Of a stretch of 10,672 nt of DNA, positions 1 to 7,743 are shown piece after piece. This DNA comes from Azonexus sp. (lineage in GTDB: Bacteria > Pseudomonadota > Gammaproteobacteria > Burkholderiales > Rhodocyclaceae): contig JAUYQT010000332.1 of assembly GCA_030697085.1 (NCBI GenBank), positions 1-10,672 on the forward strand, given 5' to 3'. Both the position numbers and the translations under genes were made by a program. A model generated the notes under the pieces. It searched no databases and was not told the origin of the DNA. It was given only the letters and a program-made list of their open reading frames with translations. How positions within the stretch are numbered: position 1 is the stretch's first letter; every line of letters starts with the position of its first letter.

Positions 1-79
1 TTTTGAGCTCAGTCATTGATTTCCCGGGTCTAACGACTAAACTGAACCGTTATTGTGATCAATCTGGAGAAAAGGCAAG

Positions 80-271
80 ATGGACGTTTCTTCAATCGGT
101 AGCCTGAGCAGCGCAATGGCACAGGCAAAGACCAGCGATGCAGTAGATACACTGGTACTCAAAAAAGCGATGGATATTCAGAAGCAGTCAGCCCAGCAGT
201 TATTGGCCGCCCTGCCAGGTGTCACCAGCAATCCGCCCAATCTGGGCAACAGCATCGACGTCAAAGCCTAA
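80..271 (+). CDS. YjfB-type putative motility protein, 63 aa
   Basis: A small protein resembling the YjfB family (annotated as putative motility protein); its biochemical role is unknown and the motility link comes only from the family name. The sequence shows an N-terminal MDVSSI stretch, an amphipathic helix around residues 20-45 containing the KKAMDIQKQSAQQLL segment, and a glycine/asparagine-rich tail ending in IDVKA, the arrangement I associate with this family. It has no signal peptide and no membrane segment, so it should be cytoplasmic. The ATG at 80 is supported by a GGAG at 66-69, ten bases upstream, and an AAGG at 72-75. It stands alone on the plus strand and faces the hydrolase gene across a 42-nt gap with an inverted repeat. 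I saw no flagellar gene here and no convincing sigma-28 promoter. The gene call is firm and the function weak. Confidence 0.8.
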   Translation: MDVSSIGSLSSAMAQAKTSDAVDTLVLKKAMDIQKQSAQQLLAALPGVTSNPPNLGNSIDVKA

Positions 272-309
272 TCAGTCGCTGCGTCAATCAATTGACGCAG
301 CACGCTGAT
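271..309. terminator. Inverted repeat between convergent genes, possible bidirectional terminator
   Basis: A perfect 11-bp inverted repeat (arms 278-288 and 291-301, two-base loop; in practice a 9-10 bp stem with a slightly larger loop) starts a few bases after the yjfB-like stop codon. Outer arms 271-275 and 305-309 also pair across a small internal loop. The gap separates two convergent genes, where a terminator is expected. The plus-strand tail is T-rich (TTTGATTATTTC) but not a clean T run, and the minus-strand side is weaker, so efficient Rho-independent termination is uncertain. Confidence 0.55.
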
Positions 310-313
310 TTGA

Positions 314-1120
314 TTATTTCACGCTCTCAACGAGCCAGACGCGTAGCGCCTCGGCAACCAGTTTCCATTCTTTTTCATGCGTTACCGCATGGCCCATATC
401 GCGGAATATATGCGCCGTCAGACCGTAGGTCTGGGCCGTTGCCTGCACCAGAAAAGCCGGCACCAACGCGTCATGCTCAGCCCCCAGCACCAGCATCGGT
501 GGCCGATGCATGGCGTGCAGATTAGGCAGGTTGAACATCGACATATCCCAAAGTGCGCGGTGCGACTCAGATTGCATTCGAGTTAGCCAGGCGGCAAGCA
601 TGGCCTCATCGACCTCACCGGCAAACAGCGATTCACGCAGCGCATCGGCATCGGTGTAATCACCGGCCATAACGTTATTGAGTTCCATAAACAACTGCGG
701 CTTCTGGAACATCAGGTGAAATTGCGAGGCGATCAAACCCTGCGGTGGCACAGAGCAAACAAGTGCCACACCCGGCACTTCGTGGTGTTCGAGATATTTC
801 TGGATGACGAAACCACCCATCGAATGGCCAACCAGCACCGGTGTTTCGCCCAGCCAGTCGACAACGGTTTTGACGTCATCGATATAGTCGGTGATCGAGT
901 GCCAGTCGAGATGGTCGCGCCCGTTACTGCCGCCATGGCCGCGCAAGGACAACGCGTAGCAGGGATAGCCGGCAGCGGCGAGAAAAGGCATAAATGTTTC
1001 GGTCCACATCCAGCCACCGGCAAAAGCACCGTGAACGAAGAGGATGGGAAGTTTTTTTGTCTTTCTGGTCGGCAAGCAGGAATAAACTTCGAGGCCTTCG
1101 ACGAACTGAGTTTTTATCAT
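314..1120 (-). CDS. Alpha/beta-fold hydrolase, 268 aa
   Basis: A serine hydrolase of the alpha/beta-hydrolase superfamily, probably cytoplasmic; the substrate cannot be told from sequence. The landmarks are in order: the oxyanion-hole motif FVHGAFAG (28-35), the RGHGGS loop (60-65), the nucleophile elbow GHSMGG with Ser100, the acid in LGAEHDALVP (Asp217) and the catalytic histidine in MGHAVTHE (His244). A helical cap lies between about residues 125 and 200. Length is normal for single-domain lipase/esterase-like members. The ATG at 1120 is the only start that keeps the first beta strand, although no clear Shine-Dalgarno precedes it. It is divergent from the DUF2905 gene and convergent with the yjfB-like gene, so it is probably transcribed alone. 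Annotations such as carboxylesterase, lysophospholipase or haloalkane-type hydrolase would all be guesses. Confidence 0.9.
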   Translation of the reverse strand: MIKTQFVEGLEVYSCLPTRKTKKLPILFVHGAFAGGWMWTETFMPFLAAAGYPCYALSLRGHGGSNGRDHLDWHSITDYIDDVKTVVDWLGETPVLVGHSMGGFVIQKYLEHHEVPGVALVCSVPPQGLIASQFHLMFQKPQLFMELNNVMAGDYTDADALRESLFAGEVDEAMLAAWLTRMQSESHRALWDMSMFNLPNLHAMHRPPMLVLGAEHDALVPAFLVQATAQTYGLTAHIFRDMGHAVTHEKEWKLVAEALRVWLVESVK

Positions 1121-1144
1121 GGCGATCTATCGGGGTGAGGCGTG

Positions 1145-1174
1145 ATTAAATGCGACTTTCACCCTGCGGCGCAA
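1145..1174 (-). promoter_or_regulatory. Candidate sigma-70 promoter for the hydrolase
   Basis: Read on the minus strand, TTGCGC (1174-1169) and TTTAAT (1150-1145) are separated by 18 bases. The -10 matches the consensus at five of six positions and the -35 at only three. A transcript starting near 1138 would give the hydrolase a leader of about 17 nt. The site lies in the divergent gap if DUF2905 starts at 1181. It is seen by eye only. Confidence 0.3.
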
Positions 1175-1180
1175 GGCAAA

Positions 1181-1378
1181 ATGCTGAAGTGGATATTGAC
1201 GCTGGTCATCGCCATATTTTTACTGGGCATTGTCAGCCCGCATCTGGCGCGATTTATTCGCTTTGGCAAATTGCCGGGCGACACAACTTTCCGACTGCGT
1301 GGCCGGACTTATAGCTTCCCATTCGCGACGACGATCATTTTCTCGCTGTTACTCTGGCTGGTTTCACGCGTCATTTAA
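1181..1378 (+). CDS. DUF2905 family small membrane protein, 65 aa
   Basis: A tiny inner-membrane protein of the DUF2905 family, function unknown. It has two hydrophobic helices (about residues 4-19 and 47-63) around a polar centre carrying the family hallmark GKLPGD (29-34) followed by YSFPFAT (44-50). The ATG at 1181 is chosen because family members start directly before the first helix and AAGG lies at 1173-1176. An in-frame GTG at 1142, preceded by GGGGTGAGG, would add 13 polar residues (78 aa) and would run over the candidate promoter of the divergent hydrolase. The last 15 bases overlap the 3' end of cca on the other strand. Family assignment is firm and the start is less so. Confidence 0.85.
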   Translation: MLKWILTLVIAIFLLGIVSPHLARFIRFGKLPGDTTFRLRGRTYSFPFATTIIFSLLLWLVSRVI

Positions 1379-2581
1379 CGCCTGCTTGACGGCACTTACC
1401 CGAGCCGCATGGATGCGTTCGGGGATATTCAGTTTATCGCTGCAGGCGAGGGCAATTTTGCCCGCCTCCACGGCGTTGACCGCAGCCAGTGCGGTATGCA
1501 GACGCTGCGGGCTATCGTAAGGCCGATTTTCCCAACCCAGACGACCGGTATAGTCACAACGGCAGGCATCAAGCAGTTGCTGGAAACGTTCCGGCCGACG
1601 CAAGGCGTCAGTTTTTTCAAAGAGGGAAACAATCGTACTGGCCCGCAAATCTGCCGCCCGATGAATATTGCCGTGATAACGCGCCATGAGCAGGGCGAGG
1701 TCGCGACAATCATTCGGGACGCGCAAACGGGCTGACAGCTGTTCGGTCAGATTAACGCTGCGTTCTTCGTGACCGAGATGCCGCGGCAGAATATCCGGTG
1801 GCGTCAGCGCCTTGCCGAGGTCATGCGTCAGCGCGGCAAAGCGAACCGGGAGCGGAAACTGGTGGCGAGCCGACTGATCGATAACCATCAGGGTGTGAAT
1901 GCCCGTGTCGATCTCGGGATGATAGTCTGCCCTTTGCGGCACGCCGAAAAGAGCATCGACTTCTGGCAACAAGCGGGCGAGGGCGCCGCAGTCGCGCAGC
2001 ACCTCGAACAGTCGCGACGGCTTGCCTTCCATCAGCCCCTTGGCGAGCTCCTGCCAGACGCGCTCGGCGACCAGATGATCGACTTCGCCACTGGTCACCA
2101 TATCGCGCATCAGGGCCAGCGTTTCCGGCGCCACTGAAAAGTCGCTGAAACGGGCAGCAAAGCGGGCAATACGCAAAATGCGGACCGGATCTTCGGCAAA
2201 AGCCGGGCCGACATGACGGAGAATTTTGGCCTGTAAATCGCGTTGACCGCAGTACGGGTCAATCAGCTCGCCATCAGCCCCCCTGGCCATCGCGTTAATG
2301 GTCAGATCACGGCGGGCGAGATCCTCTTCCAGCGTTACATCGGGCGCCGCGTGAAAGGTGAAGCCGTGGTAGCCGTGGCCGCTCTTGCGCTCAGTCCGCG
2401 CCAGCGCATATTCCTCATGCGTCCGGGGATGCAGAAAAACCGGAAAATCTTTGCCGACCGGGCGATAGCCTTCGGCCAGCATGGCGTCAGGCGTGGCGCC
2501 GACCACCACATAATCGCGGTCGGCGTTGGGACGGCCGAGTAATTCGTCGCGGACCGCGCCGCCGACAATATAGATCTTCAT
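1364..2581 (-). CDS. cca: Multifunctional CCA tRNA nucleotidyltransferase (adding/repair enzyme)
   Basis: Adds or repairs the 3'-terminal CCA of tRNA using CTP and ATP without a template, in the cytoplasm. The class II nucleotidyltransferase head is clear: IVGGAVRDELLG (5-16), the metal-binding pair Asp21/Asp23 in the DRD motif, and EEDLARRDLTINAMA (85-99), which includes the arginine/aspartate residues that select bases. The neck and body follow, with PEVDALFGVPQ (206-216). An HD domain follows with ALTHDLGK (His253-Asp254), as in the gammaproteobacterial enzymes that also have phosphatase/phosphodiesterase activity. The length of 405 aa is close to the E. coli enzyme. The start is ATG 2581, because upstream in-frame codons only give basic, unconserved residues. 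It sits 16 nt behind the NDUFA9-like gene, with no Shine-Dalgarno and a hairpin in the spacer. Its 3' end overlaps the DUF2905 gene. Confidence 0.97.
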   Translation of the reverse strand: MKIYIVGGAVRDELLGRPNADRDYVVVGATPDAMLAEGYRPVGKDFPVFLHPRTHEEYALARTERKSGHGYHGFTFHAAPDVTLEEDLARRDLTINAMARGADGELIDPYCGQRDLQAKILRHVGPAFAEDPVRILRIARFAARFSDFSVAPETLALMRDMVTSGEVDHLVAERVWQELAKGLMEGKPSRLFEVLRDCGALARLLPEVDALFGVPQRADYHPEIDTGIHTLMVIDQSARHQFPLPVRFAALTHDLGKALTPPDILPRHLGHEERSVNLTEQLSARLRVPNDCRDLALLMARYHGNIHRAADLRASTIVSLFEKTDALRRPERFQQLLDACRCDYTGRLGWENRPYDSPQRLHTALAAVNAVEAGKIALACSDKLNIPERIHAARVSAVKQALNDA

Positions 2582-2583
2582 CG

Positions 2584-2597
2584 GCGGCCGAGGCCGC
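2584..2597 (-). promoter_or_regulatory. Hairpin in the spacer before cca
   Basis: The 16-nt spacer between the TAA of the NDUFA9-like gene (2600-2598) and the ATG of cca (2581) is almost entirely a GC-only inverted repeat. Arms GCGGCC and GGCCGC are separated by two bases; as RNA this is a 5-bp stem with a CUCG tetraloop. It occupies the position of the ribosome binding site. No T run follows, so it is unlikely to be a terminator. A regulatory role is inference. Confidence 0.4.
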
Positions 2598-3560
2598 TTA
2601 TCGCCCTGCCCGATAGCGGAAACTATCAAGCTTGCCTTTAGGCGTATTAAGCGCCACGTAACTCGGCGCAATCGCTTCGAGCGCCGTCGGCCGCCAGTTG
2701 GCTGGCAGATTGCAGTCACCTTCACAAATGCTGTCAATCTGCATCGAGCGCAGATTGTCCGGCGACATCAGCGGCTTGGGCGCGAGCCACATCAGACCCG
2801 CCTGCAGGTATGCAAGACCTTCGCAGAGCGGAATAATCTTGGCGTGGCTGCCGCAAAGTTCGGCCGTGTAATCGACCAATTCGCGCAACGTATAAATCTT
2901 CGGGCCGACGAGATCATAGGCCTGACCAAAAGTAGCGGTGTCGGCCAAACTATCGACGAAAGCATCGGCGACATCAGCCGCCCAAACGGGCTGGAAACGC
3001 GCATGGCCAAAGCCCAGCGGGAAGAAGGGCAGTTTTTTCAGGACATTGGCGAACATGGTGATGAACGAATCGCCCAGCCCAAAAATTACCGAGGGACGGA
3101 AAACAGTGATTTCGAGTTCATTTTTGGCCGCCATAACCAGTGCTTCGCCATCACCCTTCGAGGCGAGATATTCGGAGGGCGCCGTCGAGCTGGCGTGCAA
3201 GGCACTCATGTGCACTAGGCGACGAACGCCGGCTGCCTTGCAGGCAGCGACGATTTTCTTCGGCAATTCAACGTGTGCGTCGGCGAAATCGCGGCTGTAG
3301 GGAAATTGCACATCACGGCTGTGCAGAACACCCACCAGATTGATCACGGCATCGTGGCCGCGCATCAACTCAGTCAGCGCTTGTTCGCAATGAATATTGG
3401 CCTCCGGCATTTCAACACCGGGCTGAATGATCAGCGCCTTGGTGCGCTCACGGCGGCGCGTCGGCACGGTGACTTCGATACCACGCTGCGACAGACGATT
3501 GACAATGTAGGTACCGACGAAACCGCTACCCCCCAGCAGCAAGACCTTTTTGATGTCCAT
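2598..3560 (-). CDS. Complex I NDUFA9-like NAD(P)-binding protein (atypical SDR), 320 aa
   Basis: An extended/atypical short-chain dehydrogenase of the family often annotated 'complex I NDUFA9 subunit family protein' or NAD-dependent epimerase. The Rossmann nucleotide-binding loop is LLLGGSGFVG (7-16), followed by the basic TRRRER segment (34-39), which suggests NADPH preference. VINLVGVLHS is at 72-81, and a YxxxK pair (Tyr131, Lys135) sits in SEYLASKGDGE. The mitochondrial relatives bind NADPH structurally in respiratory complex I; in bacteria the partner and substrate are not established. No nuo genes are nearby, so I would not infer complex I membership. The ATG at 3560 begins just before the first beta strand and has a GGGG about 6 nt upstream; an ATG at 3578 would add six residues. 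A 107-nt gap separates it from DUF1631, with a TAAAAT -10-like element at 3600-3595 but no good -35. It is probably cotranscribed with cca. Confidence 0.88.
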   Translation of the reverse strand: MDIKKVLLLGGSGFVGTYIVNRLSQRGIEVTVPTRRRERTKALIIQPGVEMPEANIHCEQALTELMRGHDAVINLVGVLHSRDVQFPYSRDFADAHVELPKKIVAACKAAGVRRLVHMSALHASSTAPSEYLASKGDGEALVMAAKNELEITVFRPSVIFGLGDSFITMFANVLKKLPFFPLGFGHARFQPVWAADVADAFVDSLADTATFGQAYDLVGPKIYTLRELVDYTAELCGSHAKIIPLCEGLAYLQAGLMWLAPKPLMSPDNLRSMQIDSICEGDCNLPANWRPTALEAIAPSYVALNTPKGKLDSFRYRAGR

Positions 3561-3667
3561 GTGGAACCCCGGAAACATATTTCGCAAAACACGGATTTTA
3601 AGGCAATTTGGGTCTTTTCGGGCAGGCTTGTCAGCGATCCATCGCGATGAATATGCGGCCCTTGATC

Positions 3668-5800
3668 TCAAGACCTTCCTGTTTGCTGCAAAGCACGCTC
3701 GGCAGCGCTATTAAACAAGGAAATCGAGCTGCTGATACGGCCAACACCCTCCTGAAATTGTGCCTTCAAAAGAGCCGAATGCATAGCTAAGGCCAGACCA
3801 ATATCCGGATTACAGAGAAAAGCTCGCCGGCCTCCCGAGCTGAACTGGCATAGATAAGCCACGCAGGTTTCACTCTCAGTGAGACGAACTTCAAGCCAGT
3901 CGCCGGGCTGACAAGGCAAGGGCTGGGTCGGCGCGTCATAGACGCCGGCCAAATCCAGCGTACGTAGCAACTGGGCGCCAGAGCGCAGCCCCCCGGCCTG
4001 CGCATTGCCGATCGCCGACGGTAGACGATTCACCTCGCTGGGGGCGCTTTCGTTGCTGGCCTGCACTTCGCCCGCATTGACCGCCGACGCTGTACGCAAG
4101 GCCTGGGTTTGTAACGCAAAAGTGGCGTCGAGAAAAGCCGCCTGAGCCTCGGCCGACATGCCGATACGCTCCATGCCAGCCTTCAGCACTTTGAGTATTT
4201 CCGGCAGGCGCTGAGCCAGGGCTTTTCGATCTTCAGCGGCCAGCTTGGGCTGAAACGTCCAGAGCAATTCTTCAATAACACGGTTATAGGCCTCCCACTG
4301 CGTGCTGTTCGGGCCATATTCAGCCAAAACCAGCGGCAGTACCTGACGCCAGGTGTGGTCGAGAAAATCACGAATCGGTGTGGGCAAACCACGCTCAATC
4401 ACACTATCAAGCGCGGTCTGAGACTTCATGGCGGCCTGATCGCGTCGGTCGAGTTGTTCAAGCATGGGCAGATAAGGCTCGGCAAAGCAGCGAATTTCGA
4501 CATTTCGCTCTGCGATCAAAGCATCAACCTGAGTCAGCGCGACCTCGAAAACGCCGATCGGGCCGGTAAAGCGGCTTCGTAGCTGGCCGGCAATTTCGAG
4601 CAATTGCTGACAGACAGGATGACGCGCCGGCACATCGACGGGCAAGCCGAGCATCGCCAGGCCCATTCGGTCAATTAGCCGGCGAGCGGGGTGCGCCGCA
4701 TCGCTGAAAAAATCGGGGTCCTGCATGGCAACCTTGAGCAAGGTAATTTGCAGGCTCGAAACGACTGATTTCAGCGCATCGGAAAGCCCAGGGTGAGCAA
4801 AAATCACCTCAAAAATCATCGCCAGTGTATCAATGGCGAGCCCCTCCGGTGCCGCGGCGGGGACTCCCAATGCGGCGGCGTTCAGCGATTTCGGCTTTAG
4901 TTCAGACGCGGTCTCTTCCGTTGAGAAAAGCCCGGGAATTAGCGCCTCCAGCCGGGGCGAGGCATCGAGCGGGAGGGCTGGCGCAAAGCCGCCCCGCCGA
5001 TCAATCTCATCGAGTCGAAAGATCACGCGCTCCAGGGTTGCCTGCGTCATCGGAGAGCCTGCAGCAGCAGCGCGATCGACGGACAAGGTGGATTGCGTCA
5101 TGGCGGGCAGCCGCGAAAGCAATGCGTGTTGCAGCGCCAGCAAGGTGCGTTCGCTGGTGGCGCTGGTCGGCGCGTTATTGTTTACGCCACTGACCACCGC
5201 ATCAGGAACAAAGCCTTTATGGGGCGCATTGGCCCGACTGACGATAGGGGAGGGCGCAGCCTCGGCCCCTTCGCCCGCCAAAAAGTCATTGATTTTGGCG
5301 TAGACCGCAGGCAAGTCCTGCTGCAGGCGGCGGTCGATCCGGTCGAGCAAGTCGAGCTTTTTATCGAGCGTTCCAGCTCCGGCTGCGCCAAACATCTCAT
5401 CCAGCCCTCGGGCGATGGCGCCCGGGCCGACGGGATTAACCGTTTTCGCAAGATCCTGCCGCTTGAGCAAAGTGACGAAGCGCAGATGAATTTTCCACAG
5501 ATCGGCTCCGCTTTGCTCAAAAAGTCGAGCGCTCAGGTTATCAAGCCGCAAATCCAGTTCAAGATCATCTTCTTCGACCAAGGTCAGGCTTGAGATGGTC
5601 ATACCGTCGACTTCCTCGCGGAAACTGCCCCGTCGGCTACTGACGATGATTTCATCAAAATACATGCCAGCTCCGCGCTGGATAGCCTGAATAGCGGGCG
5701 CGGAAAGAACGCAACTATCCTGCAACAGCGCGCCGAGTTGCTGCAAAAACAGAGCGCGACACGCCTTAATGATTTCCAGCGAATCAGGGAGCGTCGACAT
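3668..5800 (-). CDS. DUF1631 family protein, 710 aa
   Basis: A large soluble protein of the DUF1631 family, function unknown; some databases carry the unsupported name thymidine phosphorylase for relatives. It has no signal peptide or membrane helix. The N-terminal part (about 1-165) includes the acidic stretch VEEDDLELDLRLDNLSARL and an NPVGPGAIARGLDEMF segment of a kind I associate with the family. A low-complexity linker rich in Ala/Pro/Ser/Asn follows (about 180-215), then a long, mainly helical central region, a second Ser/Asn/Glu-rich linker (about 590-620), and a compact C-terminal domain (633-710) beginning GDWLEVRL that looks beta-rich. That domain faintly recalls PilZ-type barrels, but I do not see the RxxxR and (D/N)xSxxG c-di-GMP motifs. 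ATG 5800 is chosen; a GTG at 5812 overlapping the slt stop (TAGTG) would add four residues. Neither has a clear Shine-Dalgarno. It is probably translated from the slt transcript. Confidence 0.87.
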   Translation of the reverse strand: MSTLPDSLEIIKACRALFLQQLGALLQDSCVLSAPAIQAIQRGAGMYFDEIIVSSRRGSFREEVDGMTISSLTLVEEDDLELDLRLDNLSARLFEQSGADLWKIHLRFVTLLKRQDLAKTVNPVGPGAIARGLDEMFGAAGAGTLDKKLDLLDRIDRRLQQDLPAVYAKINDFLAGEGAEAAPSPIVSRANAPHKGFVPDAVVSGVNNNAPTSATSERTLLALQHALLSRLPAMTQSTLSVDRAAAAGSPMTQATLERVIFRLDEIDRRGGFAPALPLDASPRLEALIPGLFSTEETASELKPKSLNAAALGVPAAAPEGLAIDTLAMIFEVIFAHPGLSDALKSVVSSLQITLLKVAMQDPDFFSDAAHPARRLIDRMGLAMLGLPVDVPARHPVCQQLLEIAGQLRSRFTGPIGVFEVALTQVDALIAERNVEIRCFAEPYLPMLEQLDRRDQAAMKSQTALDSVIERGLPTPIRDFLDHTWRQVLPLVLAEYGPNSTQWEAYNRVIEELLWTFQPKLAAEDRKALAQRLPEILKVLKAGMERIGMSAEAQAAFLDATFALQTQALRTASAVNAGEVQASNESAPSEVNRLPSAIGNAQAGGLRSGAQLLRTLDLAGVYDAPTQPLPCQPGDWLEVRLTESETCVAYLCQFSSGGRRAFLCNPDIGLALAMHSALLKAQFQEGVGRISSSISLFNSAAERALQQTGRS

Positions 5801-5811
5801 TTTGGTGAGCA

Positions 5812-7743
5812 CTAGGGCAGATCAGCATCTTTCATCACGTCAGCGGTTCGCCCGCCAACCGTACCAAGGCGCGCCTTCAGGGAATCCGGCTTGCCGTTAA
5901 AAAGAGCCGAATAATAAATTGAATTGCTCATGACTTTTTTGACATAGTCACGGGTTTCGCTAAATGGAATAGTTTCGGCGTAAATAGCGCCTTCCAGCGG
6001 CGTATCCGCACGCCATTTTTTCGCCCGGCTGGGGCCGGCGTTGTAGGCAGCGGAGGCCAACACCGGATGGTTATCCAGATTTTCCATAACCAGACGCATA
6101 TAGCTGGTACCGAGCAGAACATTGGTTTCCGTGTCGTTAACCTGACTGTGGCTGTAATTATGCAGGCCAATTTTCTTGGCGACCCATTTGGCGGTAGCCG
6201 GCATCAACTGCATCAAGCCAGAGGCACCAACCGTTGATTTGGCCGAGGTAATAAAGCGGCTTTCCTGGCGCATCAACCCATAAACCCAGGCATCATCGAG
6301 CGACTGGTTATGGGCGGCCGGACGAACCTGTTCACCGTAGGGCGAAAGAAAGCGCAGTGAGTAATCGTGCTCCTTTTTGGTCCGATCAGCCGTGTTGATA
6401 GCGCGATCCCAAATCCCGTTGCGGCTGGCCAGGTTAGCGGTGGCAAGCAGTTCGCGGTCATCCATGCCACGTAGTGCCCAGTTCCACTCTCTGACCGCTT
6501 CGGTCCGCATATCGAGGCGAAAGAACGCCAACGCCCGACGAATTCCGGGATTTTCACGGGCGACCTTTTCCTCCTCAACGCTGGCCCTGCGGGCCTGGGG
6601 CGGTGGCATCACCGCGCGGCCAAGTTCTTCATCAGCAAGATTGCCGTAGAAATTGGCTTGGCCGGCAATTTTTTCAAATAGCGCATTTGCGTCCGTCGTC
6701 AGGCCTCCGGCCTTGTGCGCCCGACCAAGCCAATAAACCCATTCCGGCATTGCACCGAGGGTTGCCGGCATTGCCAAAATGCTGTCGCGAACAATGCCCC
6801 ACTCCTGCGCCCGCAACGCTGCCCGCACTTTCCATTGGTGAGCGTCATCTGAAAGCTGCGTAGAGCCTGCCTTGATGTACCAGGTGACAGCCTCTGGCAG
6901 ATGGCGCTTAGCCGCCTGCAGGCCGATCTGACTCCAGGCCCACTGCCGCTCGCTATCGTGCATCCGCGATGCAATGTTTTCCAGCGCATCGGCGGCAGCC
7001 CTGGGATCATTCGTCGCAACTCGCTGCAAGGCAAATGCAGCCAGTTCGCGGCCACTGCGACTCGACGACCAGTTTGCCGGCTGACGCGCGAGGTAGCCCA
7101 TTGCGCTCTTGATCAGGCTATCAAGCGACCGCGAATCCGGCGCCTGACTATCCGCCAAGTAATTCAAACTTTCTTTAGCGCCGGCTGGGCGATTCGCCTC
7201 AATCTGGCGGCGGGCACGATGCCAGATATCGTCAGCTGAAATTTTTTCGCTGGAAACCAGTGCAGCAAAGACTGGACGACAAGCTTCTGGTGGCTCTAAC
7301 TGGGTTAGCCAGCGTCTTTCAGCTTCTTCGAGGACGTTTCTGTCATTGCGGGCAAGTCTCGCTCGCTCGTTGTAGCAGATGACGTCCGGCTCGGGGGAAA
7401 GCATCCGCGCATACTCAGTTTCCACTTCGCTCCACGTGGAACGCTTGCCGAGCCAACGTATCCAGTCGGCGCGCAGCTTTTCAACGACATAGCTGCCTTC
7501 ATGGCGCTGGAAAAAGTCCCGCATAACGGCGCGATCACCTTGATCGATAAAGAGGCGCAGACGATAGTTTTCGACATAAGGCTGAAGCTCATACCCCCCC
7601 AGCTGAGCGGCGGCATTCTCCAGTTTGTTGCGGTCGCCAGCACGAAAGGCCTCCCGAGCGGCGAGAAAAGCAGTGTCCTGACCATCTTGGGCAAAACCAG
7701 GAAAAGCCAGCGTGAGGCCGAGAAGGAAAACGCAAAACTTCAT
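5812..7743 (-). CDS. slt: Soluble lytic murein transglycosylase, Slt70-like, 643 aa
   Basis: Cleaves the MurNAc-GlcNAc bond of peptidoglycan with formation of 1,6-anhydroMurNAc, in the periplasm. A signal peptide starts at the ATG (MKFCVFLLGLTLAFPGFA) with probable cleavage after GFA and before QDGQ. A long alpha-superhelical region of short helix repeats (about 20-470) matches the Slt70 ring domain. The SLT catalytic domain follows, with MRQESRF holding the predicted catalytic Glu494, the GLMQLMP motif (509-515) and AYNAG (566-570). The size is close to E. coli Slt70 (about 645 aa precursor). The start at 7743 is set by the signal peptide; upstream in-frame codons to 7800 are inside the divergent cyclo-ligase gene. 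No obvious Shine-Dalgarno is present. It heads the minus-strand block, and its TAG nearly touches DUF1631. Confidence 0.96.
   Translation of the reverse strand: MKFCVFLLGLTLAFPGFAQDGQDTAFLAAREAFRAGDRNKLENAAAQLGGYELQPYVENYRLRLFIDQGDRAVMRDFFQRHEGSYVVEKLRADWIRWLGKRSTWSEVETEYARMLSPEPDVICYNERARLARNDRNVLEEAERRWLTQLEPPEACRPVFAALVSSEKISADDIWHRARRQIEANRPAGAKESLNYLADSQAPDSRSLDSLIKSAMGYLARQPANWSSSRSGRELAAFALQRVATNDPRAAADALENIASRMHDSERQWAWSQIGLQAAKRHLPEAVTWYIKAGSTQLSDDAHQWKVRAALRAQEWGIVRDSILAMPATLGAMPEWVYWLGRAHKAGGLTTDANALFEKIAGQANFYGNLADEELGRAVMPPPQARRASVEEEKVARENPGIRRALAFFRLDMRTEAVREWNWALRGMDDRELLATANLASRNGIWDRAINTADRTKKEHDYSLRFLSPYGEQVRPAAHNQSLDDAWVYGLMRQESRFITSAKSTVGASGLMQLMPATAKWVAKKIGLHNYSHSQVNDTETNVLLGTSYMRLVMENLDNHPVLASAAYNAGPSRAKKWRADTPLEGAIYAETIPFSETRDYVKKVMSNSIYYSALFNGKPDSLKARLGTVGGRTADVMKDADLP

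Noticed and set aside
38..53. TAAA (38-41) followed by ACCGTTAT (46-53) before the yjfB-like gene, resembling a flagellar sigma-28 promoter
   Set aside because: The two boxes are far too close; the usual spacing is about 15 bases, and the bases at the correct -35 distance do not match.
49..62. GTTATTGTGATCAA resembling an FNR/CRP-family site
   Set aside because: Only one half-site is good, and it sits just before the ribosome binding site with no recognisable promoter, so chance is likely.
716..1138. Long plus-strand open frame of 140 codons opposite the hydrolase
   Set aside because: It is a shadow of a gene with a complete catalytic triad; its translation has no recognisable domain or ribosome binding site.
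2582..2737. Extended N terminus of cca (52 extra codons)
   Set aside because: The added residues are Arg-rich, unconserved and overlap the 3' end of the NDUFA9-like gene; the family starts at the MKIYIVGGAVRD segment.
3633..3648. Short inverted repeat GCGAT/ATCGC in the gap after DUF1631, as a terminator
   Set aside because: The stem is only 5 bp with no T run on the minus strand, so it is too weak to call.
4833..5593. Plus-strand open frames of 156 and 166 codons opposite DUF1631
   Set aside because: Low-complexity Ala/Ser/Arg-rich translations typical of antisense frames in GC-rich DNA; the minus-strand frame is continuous for 710 codons.
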